64,000 nt of DNA from Rhodococcus sp. 14-1411-2a (GCF_002259485.1 NZ_NPGA01000020.1:434001-498000); one strand, 5' to 3'; shown: positions 17,769 to 28,058, counted from the stretch's first letter. Notes: generated from the letters alone by a model not told the origin. Program-made: numbers and translations.

Positions 17769-18312
17769 TGTCTTCGTACCCCTCATCTTCGTGCGTGTGT
17801 GTGGTGAAAGCTGCCGATGTGGTCGGCTTGTGGCCGTCGGCTGTGAAGAGGGCGCTTGCTCGCTCCCACCGATGTTCGTATCTGTTCAAACCGTTCGTCG
17901 TCGCGCGGTGCCCGAAACTACACCGGGTAGTTCCCAGAACTCGCCGGTTGAAACCCGATCGAGACCTCGCTCACCTGATCGATCGTGCACCGGTGTCCGA
18001 TTCTTGAAGCACCGCGGCCGCCAGACAATAGCCGAAGCCGGTCGCAAAGCAGAAACCGAATCGCCGACTGGTCCTTCACCTGGCTGCACGCCGCAACAAC
18101 ACCGGGATGGGCGGCTTCATTCCTTGCATCGCAGAACACTTCTCGCCCCCGGTTTCAGGCTCCGAATCGGGCGTCGCGCACGGGATCGGAGTAGGTGCCG
18201 GCCGAGTGTGCCGCCCCCACCGACCGCGGGCATCTACAGTAGGCACCGCGTCGGTGTGAACCGACTCTGTGGACCGGTCTCGGCAACTGCCGACGGAAAG
18301 GCGAAGATCACC
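17769..18312. other. Gene-poor 544-base divergent intergenic region
   Basis: No convincing protein frame is present on either strand between DUF4193 and cei. An open frame continues upstream of cei but is arginine/proline/serine-rich and unlike protein. The one local structure I see is a dyad AACTAC-ACCGG-GTAGTT at 17916-17932, flanked by GAAA and CCC, which could be an operator. The cei-proximal part ends with GGAAAGG before the GTG start. Confidence 0.5.
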
Positions 18313-18993
18313 GTGGTTTCTCTGATCACCGAAGGCCATTCGGTCGACGGTCGAGGTCGTCCGTTCCGTCGACGCCGCGCGTTTCCGATGATCGCGGTCT
18401 TCGCCGTGCTGGCCCTGCTCGGAGTGCTCGTGTGGGTCAAGGTGTTCACCACCTCCGAAGCCGCCTCCGCAACGGCCGAATGCAACGTGCCCACCACCAC
18501 CGCCGCGACGGACGGGACGCAGCCGGCACCTCTCGGCGAAGAAGTGGACCCGACGACACTGCTCGACGTCGAGCCTGCGGCCCTGTCCGCATCGAAAGTG
18601 CGCGTCTTCAACGCGAACGGTGAGCGCGGACAGGCAGCTCTCGTCGCCGCCCAGCTCATCGATTACGGTTTCGCCAGCGCACCGGACGTCCAGGTCGGCA
18701 ACGATCCGGTCTACGTCGATCAGAACATGCAGTGCCAGGGCCAGATTCGGTTCGGCCCGGCCGGCCTGGCGGCGGCCAGTGCCGTGTCACTGGTCGCGCC
18801 GTGCGCCGAACTGATTCAGGATGCCCGCGCCGACGACTCGGTCGATCTGGCTCTCGGTACCTACTTCAGCGAGATCCAGCCCAACGACGACGCCGAGGAA
18901 GTGTTGCGCACGCTCGCCGGTACCGCACCCGGTGCCGCCCCTGCGCCACTCGACGCCGATCTGCTCTCGGCAGCACGCGAATCGCGCTGCTGA
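18313..18993 (+). CDS. cei: Envelope integrity protein Cei (LytR C-terminal domain)
   Basis: A 226-residue membrane-anchored protein. A basic N-terminus (PFRRRRAF) is followed by one membrane segment (MIAVFAVLALLGVLVWV, residues ~26-43) and an outside part carrying a LytR_C domain: KVRVFNANGERGQAALVAAQL, then several cysteines (C at MQC, APC and the C-terminal RC) that may pair. Rv2700 (Cei) is needed for envelope integrity and virulence in M. tuberculosis. GTG 18313 follows GGAAAGG. It is convergent with suhB (15-base gap). Confidence 0.88.
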   Translation: MVSLITEGHSVDGRGRPFRRRRAFPMIAVFAVLALLGVLVWVKVFTTSEAASATAECNVPTTTAATDGTQPAPLGEEVDPTTLLDVEPAALSASKVRVFNANGERGQAALVAAQLIDYGFASAPDVQVGNDPVYVDQNMQCQGQIRFGPAGLAAASAVSLVAPCAELIQDARADDSVDLALGTYFSEIQPNDDAEEVLRTLAGTAPGAAPAPLDADLLSAARESRC

Positions 18994-19008
18994 CCGACCG
19001 GCGGCGCG

Positions 19009-19959
19009 TCAGCCGGGTATCGGATCGAGTGCACCCGCGCTGCGCAGTACCGCCAGGAAGGCGTTCGAGACCCCTGGGGCAGCGGCCACCGTCACCGCAC
19101 CCTGAGCGCTGGTGCTGTCGGCAGCAGGCAGCCTGACCGTCGCGCCAGCCTCGGCTGCGATCAGCCCACCCGCCGCCCAATCCCACGGACTGAGCCCGTG
19201 CTCGAAGTGTGCGTCGACAACTCCGGACGCGACCATGCACAGATCGAGCGCAGCCGAACCGATCCGGCGGATGTCACGCACCTGAGGCAGCAGTTCGGAA
19301 ATGATCGCGCCCTGCACCGCGCGACGACCGGATCCGTAGCCGAATCCGGTGGCCAACAACGTCATCGACACATCGGTGACACCCGAACAGTGCAGCTGCT
19401 CCTGGGTACCGTCGGCTCGCTCCACCGTCGCCCCGCGCCCAAGAGCGGCCGAGTAGACGAGCTCGCGGGCGACGTCGACCACGGCCCCCGCAACACTGAC
19501 ACCGTCGATCTGAACCGCGACCGACACCGCGTACGCCGGAATTCCGTACATGAAATTCACGGTTCCGTCGATCGGGTCGAGCACCCACCGCACGCCGTCG
19601 AGCGAGTCGTTCTCGCTGCCTTCCTCCTCACCGAGAATGGCATCCTGCGGCCGAAGCCGCGCCAGCAGCTCGCGGAGGACGCTCTCGGTTTCGGTGTCCA
19701 CGATCGTCACCGGATCGGTCGGCGTGCTCTTCGACTGCACCGCGCCGTCACCTTCGATCGGTTCGCCGCCGAAGACCTCCGGGCGGCGTCGCCTGACGTG
19801 CTCGGCGGCTCGCGTCGCGACCCGTACGGCGACCTCGCGCAGCACGTCCACCTCGCGGGTGTTCGATCCCTCTGCTGCCACCTGCTCTTCCGGCAATTGT
19901 GTACTGGCGGTGTCGGTCTGCGATCGGTCTGGTTTCGGCACACGTACATCGCAACACAC
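19009..19959 (-). CDS. suhB: Inositol-1-monophosphatase SuhB
   Basis: A magnesium-dependent, lithium-type phosphatase that makes free inositol from inositol 1-phosphate, feeding phosphatidylinositol, mannosylated lipids and mycothiol. The metal-site motifs are intact: ILGEEEGS near residue 110, WVLDPIDGTVNF near 125-137 and the late SPWDWAAGGLIA. The frame gives 316 residues from ATG 19959; GTG 19941 is an alternative start. A short, variable N-terminal tail precedes the domain. It is the Rv2701c orthologue by sequence pattern and place. Confidence 0.92.
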   Translation of the reverse strand: MCCDVRVPKPDRSQTDTASTQLPEEQVAAEGSNTREVDVLREVAVRVATRAAEHVRRRRPEVFGGEPIEGDGAVQSKSTPTDPVTIVDTETESVLRELLARLRPQDAILGEEEGSENDSLDGVRWVLDPIDGTVNFMYGIPAYAVSVAVQIDGVSVAGAVVDVARELVYSAALGRGATVERADGTQEQLHCSGVTDVSMTLLATGFGYGSGRRAVQGAIISELLPQVRDIRRIGSAALDLCMVASGVVDAHFEHGLSPWDWAAGGLIAAEAGATVRLPAADSTSAQGAVTVAAAPGVSNAFLAVLRSAGALDPIPG

Positions 19960-20083
19960 ACCGACGTTCGAGCACCACCGCAGCGACCGCCGGTGACGTC
20001 ACCGTCCCACGAACGCCGAAACACACTATTGTTCGGAACCGACGGCATCACACGGATTCGATCACGCCAGGAGCGGCATCCAC

Positions 20084-20905
20084 ATGACACAGGCAGGTTC
20101 GGACAACACCACCGCTGCGGCGGCGCGCCACGGGTTCGGCGTCGACGTCGGCGGCAGCGGCATCAAGGGCGGAATCGTGGACTTGAGCACCGGTGAGCTC
20201 GTCGGCGACCGCTACAAGATCGAGACGCCGCAACCGTCGACCCCCGATGCCGTCGCGCGCACCGTGGCCGAGATCGTCGCGCACTTCGAGTGGACCGGCC
20301 CGGTGGGCGTCACCCTGCCTGCAGTGGTGACCAACGGTGTCGCTCGCTCGGCCGCCAACATCGACAAGTCCTGGATCGACACCGACGCCCGCGCGCTGTT
20401 CGCGAAAGCCATCGGCACCGAGAACGTCACCGTGCTCAACGACGCGGATGCAGCCGGAGTGGCCGAGGACAAGTACGGCGGCGGCAAGGGCAGGGACGGC
20501 GTCGTCGTGCTGTTGACGTTCGGCACCGGGATCGGTTCGGCCGTGCTGCACAACGGCGTTCTGCTTCCCAACACCGAATTCGGCCACATGGAGATCGACG
20601 GCAGGGAGGCCGAGCATCGTGCGGCGTCGTCGGTGAAGGAGAACCAGGGCCTGTCCTACAAGGAGTGGGCCAAGGAGGTCTCGAAGGTTCTCGAGACGTT
20701 CGAGGCGCTGCTGTGGCCGGATCTTTTCATCGCCGGCGGCGGCATCAGCCGCAAGAGCGAGAAGTGGATTCCGCACCTGACCAATCGCACACCCGTGGTT
20801 CCGGCAACCCTGCTGAACACTGCCGGGATCGTCGGTGCCGCACTCGCAGCGGACTCCGCCGTACCGTCCGCCGAGACCGGTACGTCCGCCGGATCGCTGG
20901 ACTGA
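20084..20905 (+). CDS. ppgK: Polyphosphate glucokinase
   Basis: A ROK-family kinase that phosphorylates glucose using polyphosphate, and also ATP, in the cytoplasm. The phosphate-binding loop FGVDVGGSGIKGG lies near residue 20, the catalytic aspartate in VLNDADAAG near 120-125, and LTFGTGIGSA near 145. The 273-residue length is normal for the Rv2702 group. This gives glucose phosphorylation independent of the sugar phosphotransferase system encoded further right. It stands 160 bases before sigA, in the same direction. Confidence 0.95.
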   Translation: MTQAGSDNTTAAAARHGFGVDVGGSGIKGGIVDLSTGELVGDRYKIETPQPSTPDAVARTVAEIVAHFEWTGPVGVTLPAVVTNGVARSAANIDKSWIDTDARALFAKAIGTENVTVLNDADAAGVAEDKYGGGKGRDGVVVLLTFGTGIGSAVLHNGVLLPNTEFGHMEIDGREAEHRAASSVKENQGLSYKEWAKEVSKVLETFEALLWPDLFIAGGGISRKSEKWIPHLTNRTPVVPATLLNTAGIVGAALAADSAVPSAETGTSAGSLD

Positions 20906-20940
20906 CACGCGGGTTGCCACCTGCGTAGGGCGAGGGTCGG

Positions 20941-21010
20941 TAACAAACTCCTGAGAGGTCGTTACAATGGTGTGTGCCGGTACGCAGCCGGCCGAATCCG
21001 AAGACCTCTC
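20941..21010 (+). promoter_or_regulatory. sigA promoter and leader dyad
   Basis: TACAAT at 20963-20968 is a good -10 element; GTAACA at 20940-20945, seventeen bases upstream, is a weak -35. An 8-base inverted repeat, GAGAGGTC (20953-20960) and GACCTCTC (21003-21010), brackets the -10 and the likely transcription start. It could act as an operator or loop in the mRNA; its role is unknown. Confidence 0.5.
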
Positions 21011-21064
21011 CGCCGGAAACAACTCTGGCGTGACGCCGCACGACTTCGTCACGAAAGGGCGTAC

Positions 21065-22393
<1,329 letters not shown>

Positions 22394-22410
22394 TTCGTTC
22401 GCTCCATCTC

Positions 22411-22455
22411 GAACAACGACCGCCGATCACAGTGATCAGCGGTCGTTGTTCTTTT
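22411..22455 (+). terminator. Strong intrinsic terminator after sigA
   Basis: A 13-bp perfect stem (22411-22423 with 22439-22451) with a nested GATCA/TGATC inner stem is followed by TTTT. It ends sigA and lies before the stop of the convergent DUF952 gene; on that strand the run of A bases would not act as terminator. Confidence 0.9.
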
Positions 22456-22470
22456 GCGGCGTGGATGCCG

Positions 22471-22830
22471 TCACACCTGCGGCACCCCGAACGTTCCGTC
22501 CGGCCCCGGCCGATAGTCGACGACCGCGGTCACGGCCGCGATCGGTAGCGGTCCGTACAGGTGCGGGAAAACCATCGACTCCGGATCTGTCGGTACCCCC
22601 GGTTCCCACCGAACGGGTGCCGTCAGACGAGCTGTATCTATGCGCAGCAGAACCAGATCCGTGCGCCCGGAGAAGAGCCGATTCGCCGGCAGGTGCACTT
22701 GTTCGGGTGTGGACAGGTGCACGAACCCGACGGAATCGTACGAGTCCGGGGTGTATTCGGCCCGACCGCGCATCGCGAGCCACTCCCCTGCCGTGCAGAT
22801 GTGAACGAGGTCGTCCTGCTTGCTGGTCAC
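22471..22830 (-). CDS. DUF952 family protein
   Basis: A 119-residue small enzyme-like protein of the DUF952 family. The family pattern is present: LVHICTAGEW at the start, GFVHLSTPEQV in the middle (with the conserved histidine) and PHLYGPLPIAAV late. GTG 22830 gives the standard start; the longer frame to 22911 is not conserved-looking. The fold is related to ADP-ribosyltransferase-like proteins, but no activity is established. Confidence 0.82.
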   Translation of the reverse strand: MTSKQDDLVHICTAGEWLAMRGRAEYTPDSYDSVGFVHLSTPEQVHLPANRLFSGRTDLVLLRIDTARLTAPVRWEPGVPTDPESMVFPHLYGPLPIAAVTAVVDYRPGPDGTFGVPQV

Positions 22831-22858
22831 CGTTCCATTCTGCAGTGTCGAGTGCGGC

Positions 22859-23788
22859 TCAGGGCGGTGGAATGTCGGCAACGCCACGATCTCTGCGGGC
22901 CGGCAGGCCACCGACGACGACGGCAGCGATGACAGCCACGATTCCCAGAGCCTCGAGAGCCGTCGGAATCTGGGTCAGCACCACGGCACCGACCACCGTC
23001 GCCGTCGCCGGAAGCAGCGCCAGCAACAATGCGAAGCGCGCCCGGCCCACTCGCACCAGGACGTACTGATCGAGAACGTAGGGAACCACACTCGACAGCA
23101 GCCCGACGCCCAATCCGAGAACCCAGATCCGCCAGTCTCCCAACGCATTCGAGTGCGCGGCCGCGAACGGTCCGAACAACGGCACGGCCAGGAGTACGGA
23201 CGCGATTCCGAACCCTGCAGCCATGTCGTCGAGTCCCTGGCCTGCGTCGGCAACAGATTTGCCCAGCACGATGTAGGCAGCCCACAGGGCCGCCGAGCCC
23301 AGCGCGAACGCGATCCCGACCAGCCCCACCTCACCGCCCTCGAACTGCGCGGAAGCGATGGCCCCGACACCGGCCACCACCAGGAGCAACGCGCACACAT
23401 CGGCAGGCCTTCTCGACCCGGCAGCAGCGACCGCGATCGGCCCGAGAAACTCGATGGCCACCGCCGCGCCGAGGGGAAGCCGGGCGATCGCCTCGTAGAA
23501 CATTGCGTTCATGCCGATCGTCGCACCGCCGAACGCGGCGGCCGTGATCGCCCGACGCACGGTCCACGCACCGCCGGTGCCCGCCCTGCGCCGCCACGGC
23601 CGTCGCCAGAGCACCAGAACCAGCGCCGCACCGAAGCCGCGCAGCCACGCCACCGCTGCCGGATCGACGACGTCGAACAGGAACACCCCGATCGCCGCGC
23701 CGACGTACATACACACCGCGCCGATGACGAACAGGGATGGAATACCGAGCTTCGATGCGCCGGAGAGCGAAGTGGAAGTCGAAGACAC
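22859..23788 (-). CDS. EamA/RhtA-type inner-membrane transporter
   Basis: A 309-residue drug/metabolite-transporter-superfamily protein with ten hydrophobic segments arranged as two EamA repeats (first about residues 15-140, second about 155-285). WLRGFGAALVLVLWRRPW and FALGSAALWAAYIVLGK resemble RhtA (threonine/homoserine exporter). Probably exports amino acids or related metabolites. It lies 28 bases upstream of the DUF952 gene on the same strand. Confidence 0.88.
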   Translation of the reverse strand: MSSTSTSLSGASKLGIPSLFVIGAVCMYVGAAIGVFLFDVVDPAAVAWLRGFGAALVLVLWRRPWRRRAGTGGAWTVRRAITAAAFGGATIGMNAMFYEAIARLPLGAAVAIEFLGPIAVAAAGSRRPADVCALLLVVAGVGAIASAQFEGGEVGLVGIAFALGSAALWAAYIVLGKSVADAGQGLDDMAAGFGIASVLLAVPLFGPFAAAHSNALGDWRIWVLGLGVGLLSSVVPYVLDQYVLVRVGRARFALLLALLPATATVVGAVVLTQIPTALEALGIVAVIAAVVVGGLPARRDRGVADIPPP

Positions 23789-24021
23789 ATCGGCGACCCT
23801 ACTGCCGTGGCTCGCGTGAACCGGTATCAGCTCTCAGCGAACACTCTGGGAGATGTTCCTGCTCGTGGGACATGTTTCGTGTTAGTGACAACACAAAGAA
23901 ACGCGCTCGGGAACAACGCGTGACCGCCATACGTCTGACAGAGTGAACGAACCGCGCCATACCGACGCGGCGGACCGGCCCCAGGCGAACGGGACAACCC
24001 GCAAGCCAGTACGGAGGAGTC

Positions 24022-24216
24022 ATGCCCGGAACATTGACCAGCCCACAATTGACAGCAGCGGACCGGTGCGACCGGTGCGGTGCAGGGGCTCGCGCGCGTG
24101 TCGTGCTCTCGACCGGTGGAGAACTTCTCTTCTGCGGTCACCACGCCACCGAGCACGAAGCCCGTTTGCGTGAAGTGAACGCAACGGTGATGACCGAATC
24201 GGACTCCACGGTGTAA
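24022..24216 (+). CDS. DUF7455 small zinc-ribbon-like protein
   Basis: A 64-residue protein common downstream of sigA in this order. DRCDRCGAGARARVVL and FCGHHATEH give a C-x2-C ... C-x2-H pattern that should bind one metal ion. The start ATG follows GGAGGAGTC. It is followed by a clear terminator and is probably its own transcription unit. Function unknown. Confidence 0.85.
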   Translation: MPGTLTSPQLTAADRCDRCGAGARARVVLSTGGELLFCGHHATEHEARLREVNATVMTESDSTV

Positions 24217-24268
24217 CCCACCTTTTGTGTCGGGGGAAACAGGTTCGCCACGATCGACGAACACGAAG

Positions 24269-24303
24269 AAGACGGACGGTCATCAAACCGTCCGTCTTTT
24301 TCG
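24269..24303 (+). terminator. Intrinsic terminator after DUF7455
   Basis: A perfect 12-bp stem (24269-24280 with 24287-24298) with a six-base loop runs into TTTTT. On the other strand TCTTCTTCG follows the stem, so it may also help end the convergent helicase gene. Confidence 0.9.
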
Positions 24304-24324
24304 TGCCCGGTTCCGCCCGTGGCC

Positions 24325-26076
24325 CTACATCTTCCGCAACTGCGCGATTCGCTCGCCCAACTGATCGGCCGACGCCATCGCCGTCGGCGGGCCGCCGCAG
24401 ATACGACGCAGATCGCCGTGAATCACCCCGTGCGGCTTCCCGGTGCGGTGGTGGTACACCGCGACCAAACTGTTCAATTCACGCCGCAGGCCGGCCAACT
24501 GGCCCGCACTGGTGGCCCTGTCGTTGACGACGGCAGGAGCCGGCACCGCAGGGCCCGCAGCGGGCTTGTCGATCTGCTCTTGCTGACGCTGACGCAACAG
24601 GTCGCGCATCTGCTTCGCGTCGAGCAAGCCGGGCAGACCGAGATAGTCGGCTTCCTCGTCGCTGCCCGAGAACGTCGCGGTACCGAACGAGGAGCCGTCG
24701 TAGATCACCTGATCCAGTTCCGCATCCGCACCCAGCGAGGTGTACGCCTTCTCTTCCTCGCCCAGTTCGTCCTTCTGCTTGTTGGCGTCGGCCAACAGCT
24801 CGTCGTCGAAACCGTCTTTCTCCCGGTGCGGTTTTCCGAGAATGTGATCGCGCTGCGCCTCGAGCTGCGACGCGAGATCCAACAGCACCGGTACCGACGG
24901 CAGAAAGACGCTCGCGGTCTCCCCCTTGCGCCGAGACCGCACGAAGCGGCCGATGGCCTGCGCGAAATACAGCGGGGTCGACGCGCTCGTCGCGTAGACA
25001 CCGACGGCCAGTCGCGGAACGTCGACGCCCTCGGACACCATGCGAACCGCGACCATCCAACGCTGATCGCTCTTGCCGAACTCGGCGATGCGAGCCGAGG
25101 ACGTGGGGTCGTCGGACAGCACGATCGCCGGTGTCTCCCCCGTGATCACCTCGATCAGCTTCGCGTAGGCCCGCGCCACCGTCTGATCGGTCGCGATCAC
25201 CAGACCGCCTGCATCGGGCATGCCTCCTGCCCGCAGTTGCGCGAGACGCGTGTTCGCCGCCAACAGCACGGCCGGCATCCAGTCGCCCTGCGGATCCAGT
25301 GCGGTGCGCCATGCCCTCGCGGTCTGTTCGGCATTGAGCGGCTCACCGAGCCGGGCGGCGTACTCCTCACCGGCACTGTCCCGCCAGCGCGCCTCTCCGG
25401 AGTACGCGAGAAACACGACCGGGCGGACGACGCCGTCCGCAAGAGCATCGGAGTAGCCGTACGCGTGATCGGCCTTGGACCGCATCAGGCCGTCCTGATC
25501 CGGTTCGTAGTTGACGAACGGAATGGGACTGTCGTCGCTGCGGAACGGCGTACCGGTCAGTGCGAGCCGTCGCGTGGCGTCTCCGAACGCTTCGCGAATG
25601 CCTTCACCCCAGCTCTTCGCGTCGCCGCCGTGGTGAATCTCGTCGAGAATCACGAGAGTCTTACGCGATTCGGTGCGCACCCGATGCTTGAACGGGTGCG
25701 ATGCGATCTGCGCGTACGTCACGACCACGCCGTGATAGTCGCTCGAGGTCTGCCCGGTCGAGTTCGAGAAGCGCGAGTCCAATGCGATGCCGACCCTGGC
25801 CGCCGACTCCGCCCACTGGTGCTTGAGGTGCTCGGTGGGCGCGACGACGGTGACCTGATCGACGGTGCGATGGGCCAGCAGTTCGGCAGCCACCCGAAGG
25901 GCGAACGTCGTCTTGCCTGCGCCGGGCGTTGCGACCGCGAGAAAGTCCTTGGGCGAGGCGACGAGATACTTCGTCAGCGCCCGTCGCTGCCACGCGCGCA
26001 GCGGTGCTCCCCCGCTCGTGGGAGCGGCAGGCTGCTCGGTCGATGGTGGTGTCGGATCGAACATGTCAGCGCTCAC
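24325..26076 (-). CDS. Superfamily 2 DEAD/DEAH-box helicase
   Basis: A 583-residue helicase of the UvrB/Res-III type. Motif I is ATPGAGKTTFALR near residue 55, motif II is LDEIHHGGD (a DEIH variant), motif III is LALTGTPFRSD, and motif VI is QAIGRFVRSRR in the second RecA-like domain. It probably remodels DNA or RNA; its exact role is unsettled. GTG 26076 (VSADMFDP) has AGGAA about ten bases upstream, and ATG 26064 is a close alternative. The open frame to 26220 runs through a tandem repeat and is not credible as protein. Confidence 0.88.
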   Translation of the reverse strand: MSADMFDPTPPSTEQPAAPTSGGAPLRAWQRRALTKYLVASPKDFLAVATPGAGKTTFALRVAAELLAHRTVDQVTVVAPTEHLKHQWAESAARVGIALDSRFSNSTGQTSSDYHGVVVTYAQIASHPFKHRVRTESRKTLVILDEIHHGGDAKSWGEGIREAFGDATRRLALTGTPFRSDDSPIPFVNYEPDQDGLMRSKADHAYGYSDALADGVVRPVVFLAYSGEARWRDSAGEEYAARLGEPLNAEQTARAWRTALDPQGDWMPAVLLAANTRLAQLRAGGMPDAGGLVIATDQTVARAYAKLIEVITGETPAIVLSDDPTSSARIAEFGKSDQRWMVAVRMVSEGVDVPRLAVGVYATSASTPLYFAQAIGRFVRSRRKGETASVFLPSVPVLLDLASQLEAQRDHILGKPHREKDGFDDELLADANKQKDELGEEEKAYTSLGADAELDQVIYDGSSFGTATFSGSDEEADYLGLPGLLDAKQMRDLLRQRQQEQIDKPAAGPAVPAPAVVNDRATSAGQLAGLRRELNSLVAVYHHRTGKPHGVIHGDLRRICGGPPTAMASADQLGERIAQLRKM

Positions 26077-26183
26077 TGGCCGCCGGTTCCTGGCATCGAT
26101 GTAAATTCCTCGCGCTCTCGGTAGCCCTGCAGTGTCCGCCGAGGAGCCTATCGCTCCGCACCGACCGATCCCGCATCGCTGGG

Positions 26184-26230
26184 GCGAGTCGGATGCGACA
26201 CGGCGAGTCGGATGCGACACGGCGAGTCGG
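26184..26230. repeat. 19-bp tandem repeat, about 2.5 copies
   Basis: Two perfect 19-base units (26184-26202, 26203-26221) and nine bases of a third lie in the 197-base gap between the divergent helicase and YihY genes. Repeated sites in a divergent promoter could bind a regulator, or mark slippage. Confidence 0.85.
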
Positions 26231-26273
26231 CTGTTAGGCGAAGACGCCTTTCGTCAGGAATGCTGGAGGAACC

Positions 26274-27386
26274 ATGAGCGAGTCTGCAGGCGGAACTCCA
26301 CCACCGGAACGATTGTCGGCGAGAAAACCGCTACACGCGGTGTGGAAAGTGACTGTGCGCACTCTGAGCAAAGCGTGGGACGATTCGATCTTCAGCAAGG
26401 CTGCAACGGCCGCGTTCTGGCAGACGCTGTCACTGCCGCCGCTGCTGCTCGGTGTGCTGGGCAGTCTGGGACTCGTCGGCGGATGGTTCGGACCCAACAC
26501 CGTCGAGATCATCGAGTCCAAGATCATCACGTTCAGCAACACCCTGTTCAGCGGCAGCGTCGTGGACCAGATCATCGCGCCGACGGTCAAGGACGTCCTC
26601 GCTCAGGGCAGCGGAGAGATCGTGTCCGTGGGCTTTCTGCTCTCGTTGTGGGCCGGGTCGTCGGCGATCTCGACGTTCGTCGATTCCATCGTGGAAGCGC
26701 ACGGCCAGGCCGACGCGCGAAACCCCGTCTGGCAGCGGTTCTTCGCGCTGCTTCTCTACGTGGGTTTCCTGGTGATCGCGGTCTTCGTGCTTCCGCTCGT
26801 CGCCCTCGGACCGGTGTACGTGCAGCAGATCCTGCCGGATTCGTGGATCACGGTGGGCAGCGAGCTCGTCGACTTCTTCTACTACCCGGCCGTCGGTCTA
26901 CTGCTGATCATGGGTTTGACGACGCTGTACAAGGTTGCTCTGCACACCTCGCTGCCGTGGCATCGTCTCCTCGGCGGCGCTCTGCTGGCCGGGGTGTTCT
27001 TCATGATCGCGAGCGCGGTCCTGCGTCGATACCTCGGCTGGGTGACGAGCACCGGGTACACCTACGGCGCCCTGGCGACACCCATCGCGTTTCTGCTGTT
27101 CACGTTCTTCCTCGGCTTCGCCGTCGTGCTCGGGGCCGAGTTCAACGCGACGATCCAGGAGTTCTCACCTGCACGGGCAACACGAATGGACCAGATGCGC
27201 GAGTGGATCGCAGCGCAGACCGCAACCGACGACAAGCCGTCGGGGCCGGTGACCGCTGTCGCCCGACGGCTCGCCACGGGGCCGATCAAACTGTCCGGCG
27301 ACCGCGCCCGCTCGGGGCGTCCCGAGCCGACCCCCGACCGACACCCGGGAGACGGTGCTCAGTCGCCTTTCTTCAGGCCCTCGTAG
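26274..27386 (+). CDS. YihY/virulence-factor BrkB family membrane protein
   Basis: A 370-residue protein with six hydrophobic segments in the YihY pattern: AAFWQTLSLPPLLLGVLGSLG early, then SVGFLLSLWAGSSAISTFVDSI, FALLLYVGFLVIAVFVL, the conserved PWHRLLGGALLAG loop, and FFLGFAVVLGAEFNA last. The C-terminal ~70 residues are hydrophilic. ATG 26274 follows GGAGGAACC. It corresponds to Rv2707. Despite older annotations the family is not ribonuclease BN; its function is unknown. Confidence 0.9.
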   Translation: MSESAGGTPPPERLSARKPLHAVWKVTVRTLSKAWDDSIFSKAATAAFWQTLSLPPLLLGVLGSLGLVGGWFGPNTVEIIESKIITFSNTLFSGSVVDQIIAPTVKDVLAQGSGEIVSVGFLLSLWAGSSAISTFVDSIVEAHGQADARNPVWQRFFALLLYVGFLVIAVFVLPLVALGPVYVQQILPDSWITVGSELVDFFYYPAVGLLLIMGLTTLYKVALHTSLPWHRLLGGALLAGVFFMIASAVLRRYLGWVTSTGYTYGALATPIAFLLFTFFLGFAVVLGAEFNATIQEFSPARATRMDQMREWIAAQTATDDKPSGPVTAVARRLATGPIKLSGDRARSGRPEPTPDRHPGDGAQSPFFRPS

Positions 27387-27595
27387 ACCTTCTTGCAGTC
27401 CGGGCACACCGGTGATCCGGGCTTCGCCGACTTGGTGACGGGAAACACCTCACCGCACAGCGCGACGACGTGCGTACCCATCACTGCGCTCTCGGCGATC
27501 TTGTTCTTCTTCACGTAGTGGAAGAACTTCGGCCGGTCGTCTTCCGTGGTTTCGTCCGGTGCGATATCGGGACGGTCCTTCGTCTGAGTGCTCAT
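27359..27595 (-). CDS. DUF3039 protein
   Basis: A 78-residue protein with an acidic N-terminus and a core KFFHYVKKNKIAES...VALCGEVF...CPDCKKVYEG. The three cysteines (ALC, CPDC) and nearby histidine resemble a small metal-binding knuckle. It matches Rv2708c, highly conserved in actinobacteria, with function unknown. Its 3' end overlaps the end of the YihY gene by 28 bases. ATG 27595 was taken; GTG 27601 would add two residues. Confidence 0.88.
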   Translation of the reverse strand: MSTQTKDRPDIAPDETTEDDRPKFFHYVKKNKIAESAVMGTHVVALCGEVFPVTKSAKPGSPVCPDCKKVYEGLKKGD

Positions 27596-27689
27596 GGACA
27601 CAGATTAATCCGTGAATCCCCATCGAGGGGTAACCGGTTGCACAAGCTCGTTGCAAGCATTCTGTGAGCAGTAGTGCCACAGTGGAGGT

Positions 27690-28058
27690 ATGACGAGAAC
27701 CCCAGGGTTCGACGGAAGCGCGTACAGCGACTCGCCGGATGGGCCCGTCCTTATCACCGAGGCGCAGCAGTCGGTCGAGGAGCAGCACAAAGCTCGCGTC
27801 CGCAAATACATGTTCATCATGTCGTTCCGCATTCCGGCGTTGGTGTTGGCTGCCATCGCGTACGGGATGTGGATGAACCCGTGGATCTCCATGGCAATAG
27901 TCGGAGCGTCCATTCCTCTGCCGTGGATGGCTGTGCTGATCGCCAACGATCGGCCGCCCCGCACCAAGGACGAGATGAGCCGGTACGACTACCGGACCGT
28001 CGACAGGCCGCAACTGGAATCGAGCAACCACCGGGTGATCGAAGCGGGCGACGACTGA
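27690..28058 (+). CDS. DUF3099 membrane protein
   Basis: A 122-residue protein with two adjacent membrane segments (residues ~45-62, IPALVLAAIAYGMWM, and ~66-84, ISMAIVGASIPLPWMAVLI) forming a hairpin, with hydrophilic ends. The conserved VLITEAQQSVEEQ precedes the segments and is the DUF3099 signature. It corresponds to Rv2709. It starts 33 bases before the methyltransferase gene and may be co-transcribed. Function unknown. Confidence 0.88.
   Translation: MTRTPGFDGSAYSDSPDGPVLITEAQQSVEEQHKARVRKYMFIMSFRIPALVLAAIAYGMWMNPWISMAIVGASIPLPWMAVLIANDRPPRTKDEMSRYDYRTVDRPQLESSNHRVIEAGDD

Noticed and set aside
17791-18312. Upstream extension of the cei frame
   Set aside because: The added 174 residues are arginine/proline/serine-rich and precede the conserved start; GGAAAGG supports GTG 18313.
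18989-19013. Hairpin between cei and suhB
   Set aside because: Only a six-pair stem with a 13-base loop and no T-run; too weak to call a terminator.
24319-26124. 601-codon open frame antisense to the helicase
   Set aside because: Same reason: the opposite strand has every helicase motif in order.
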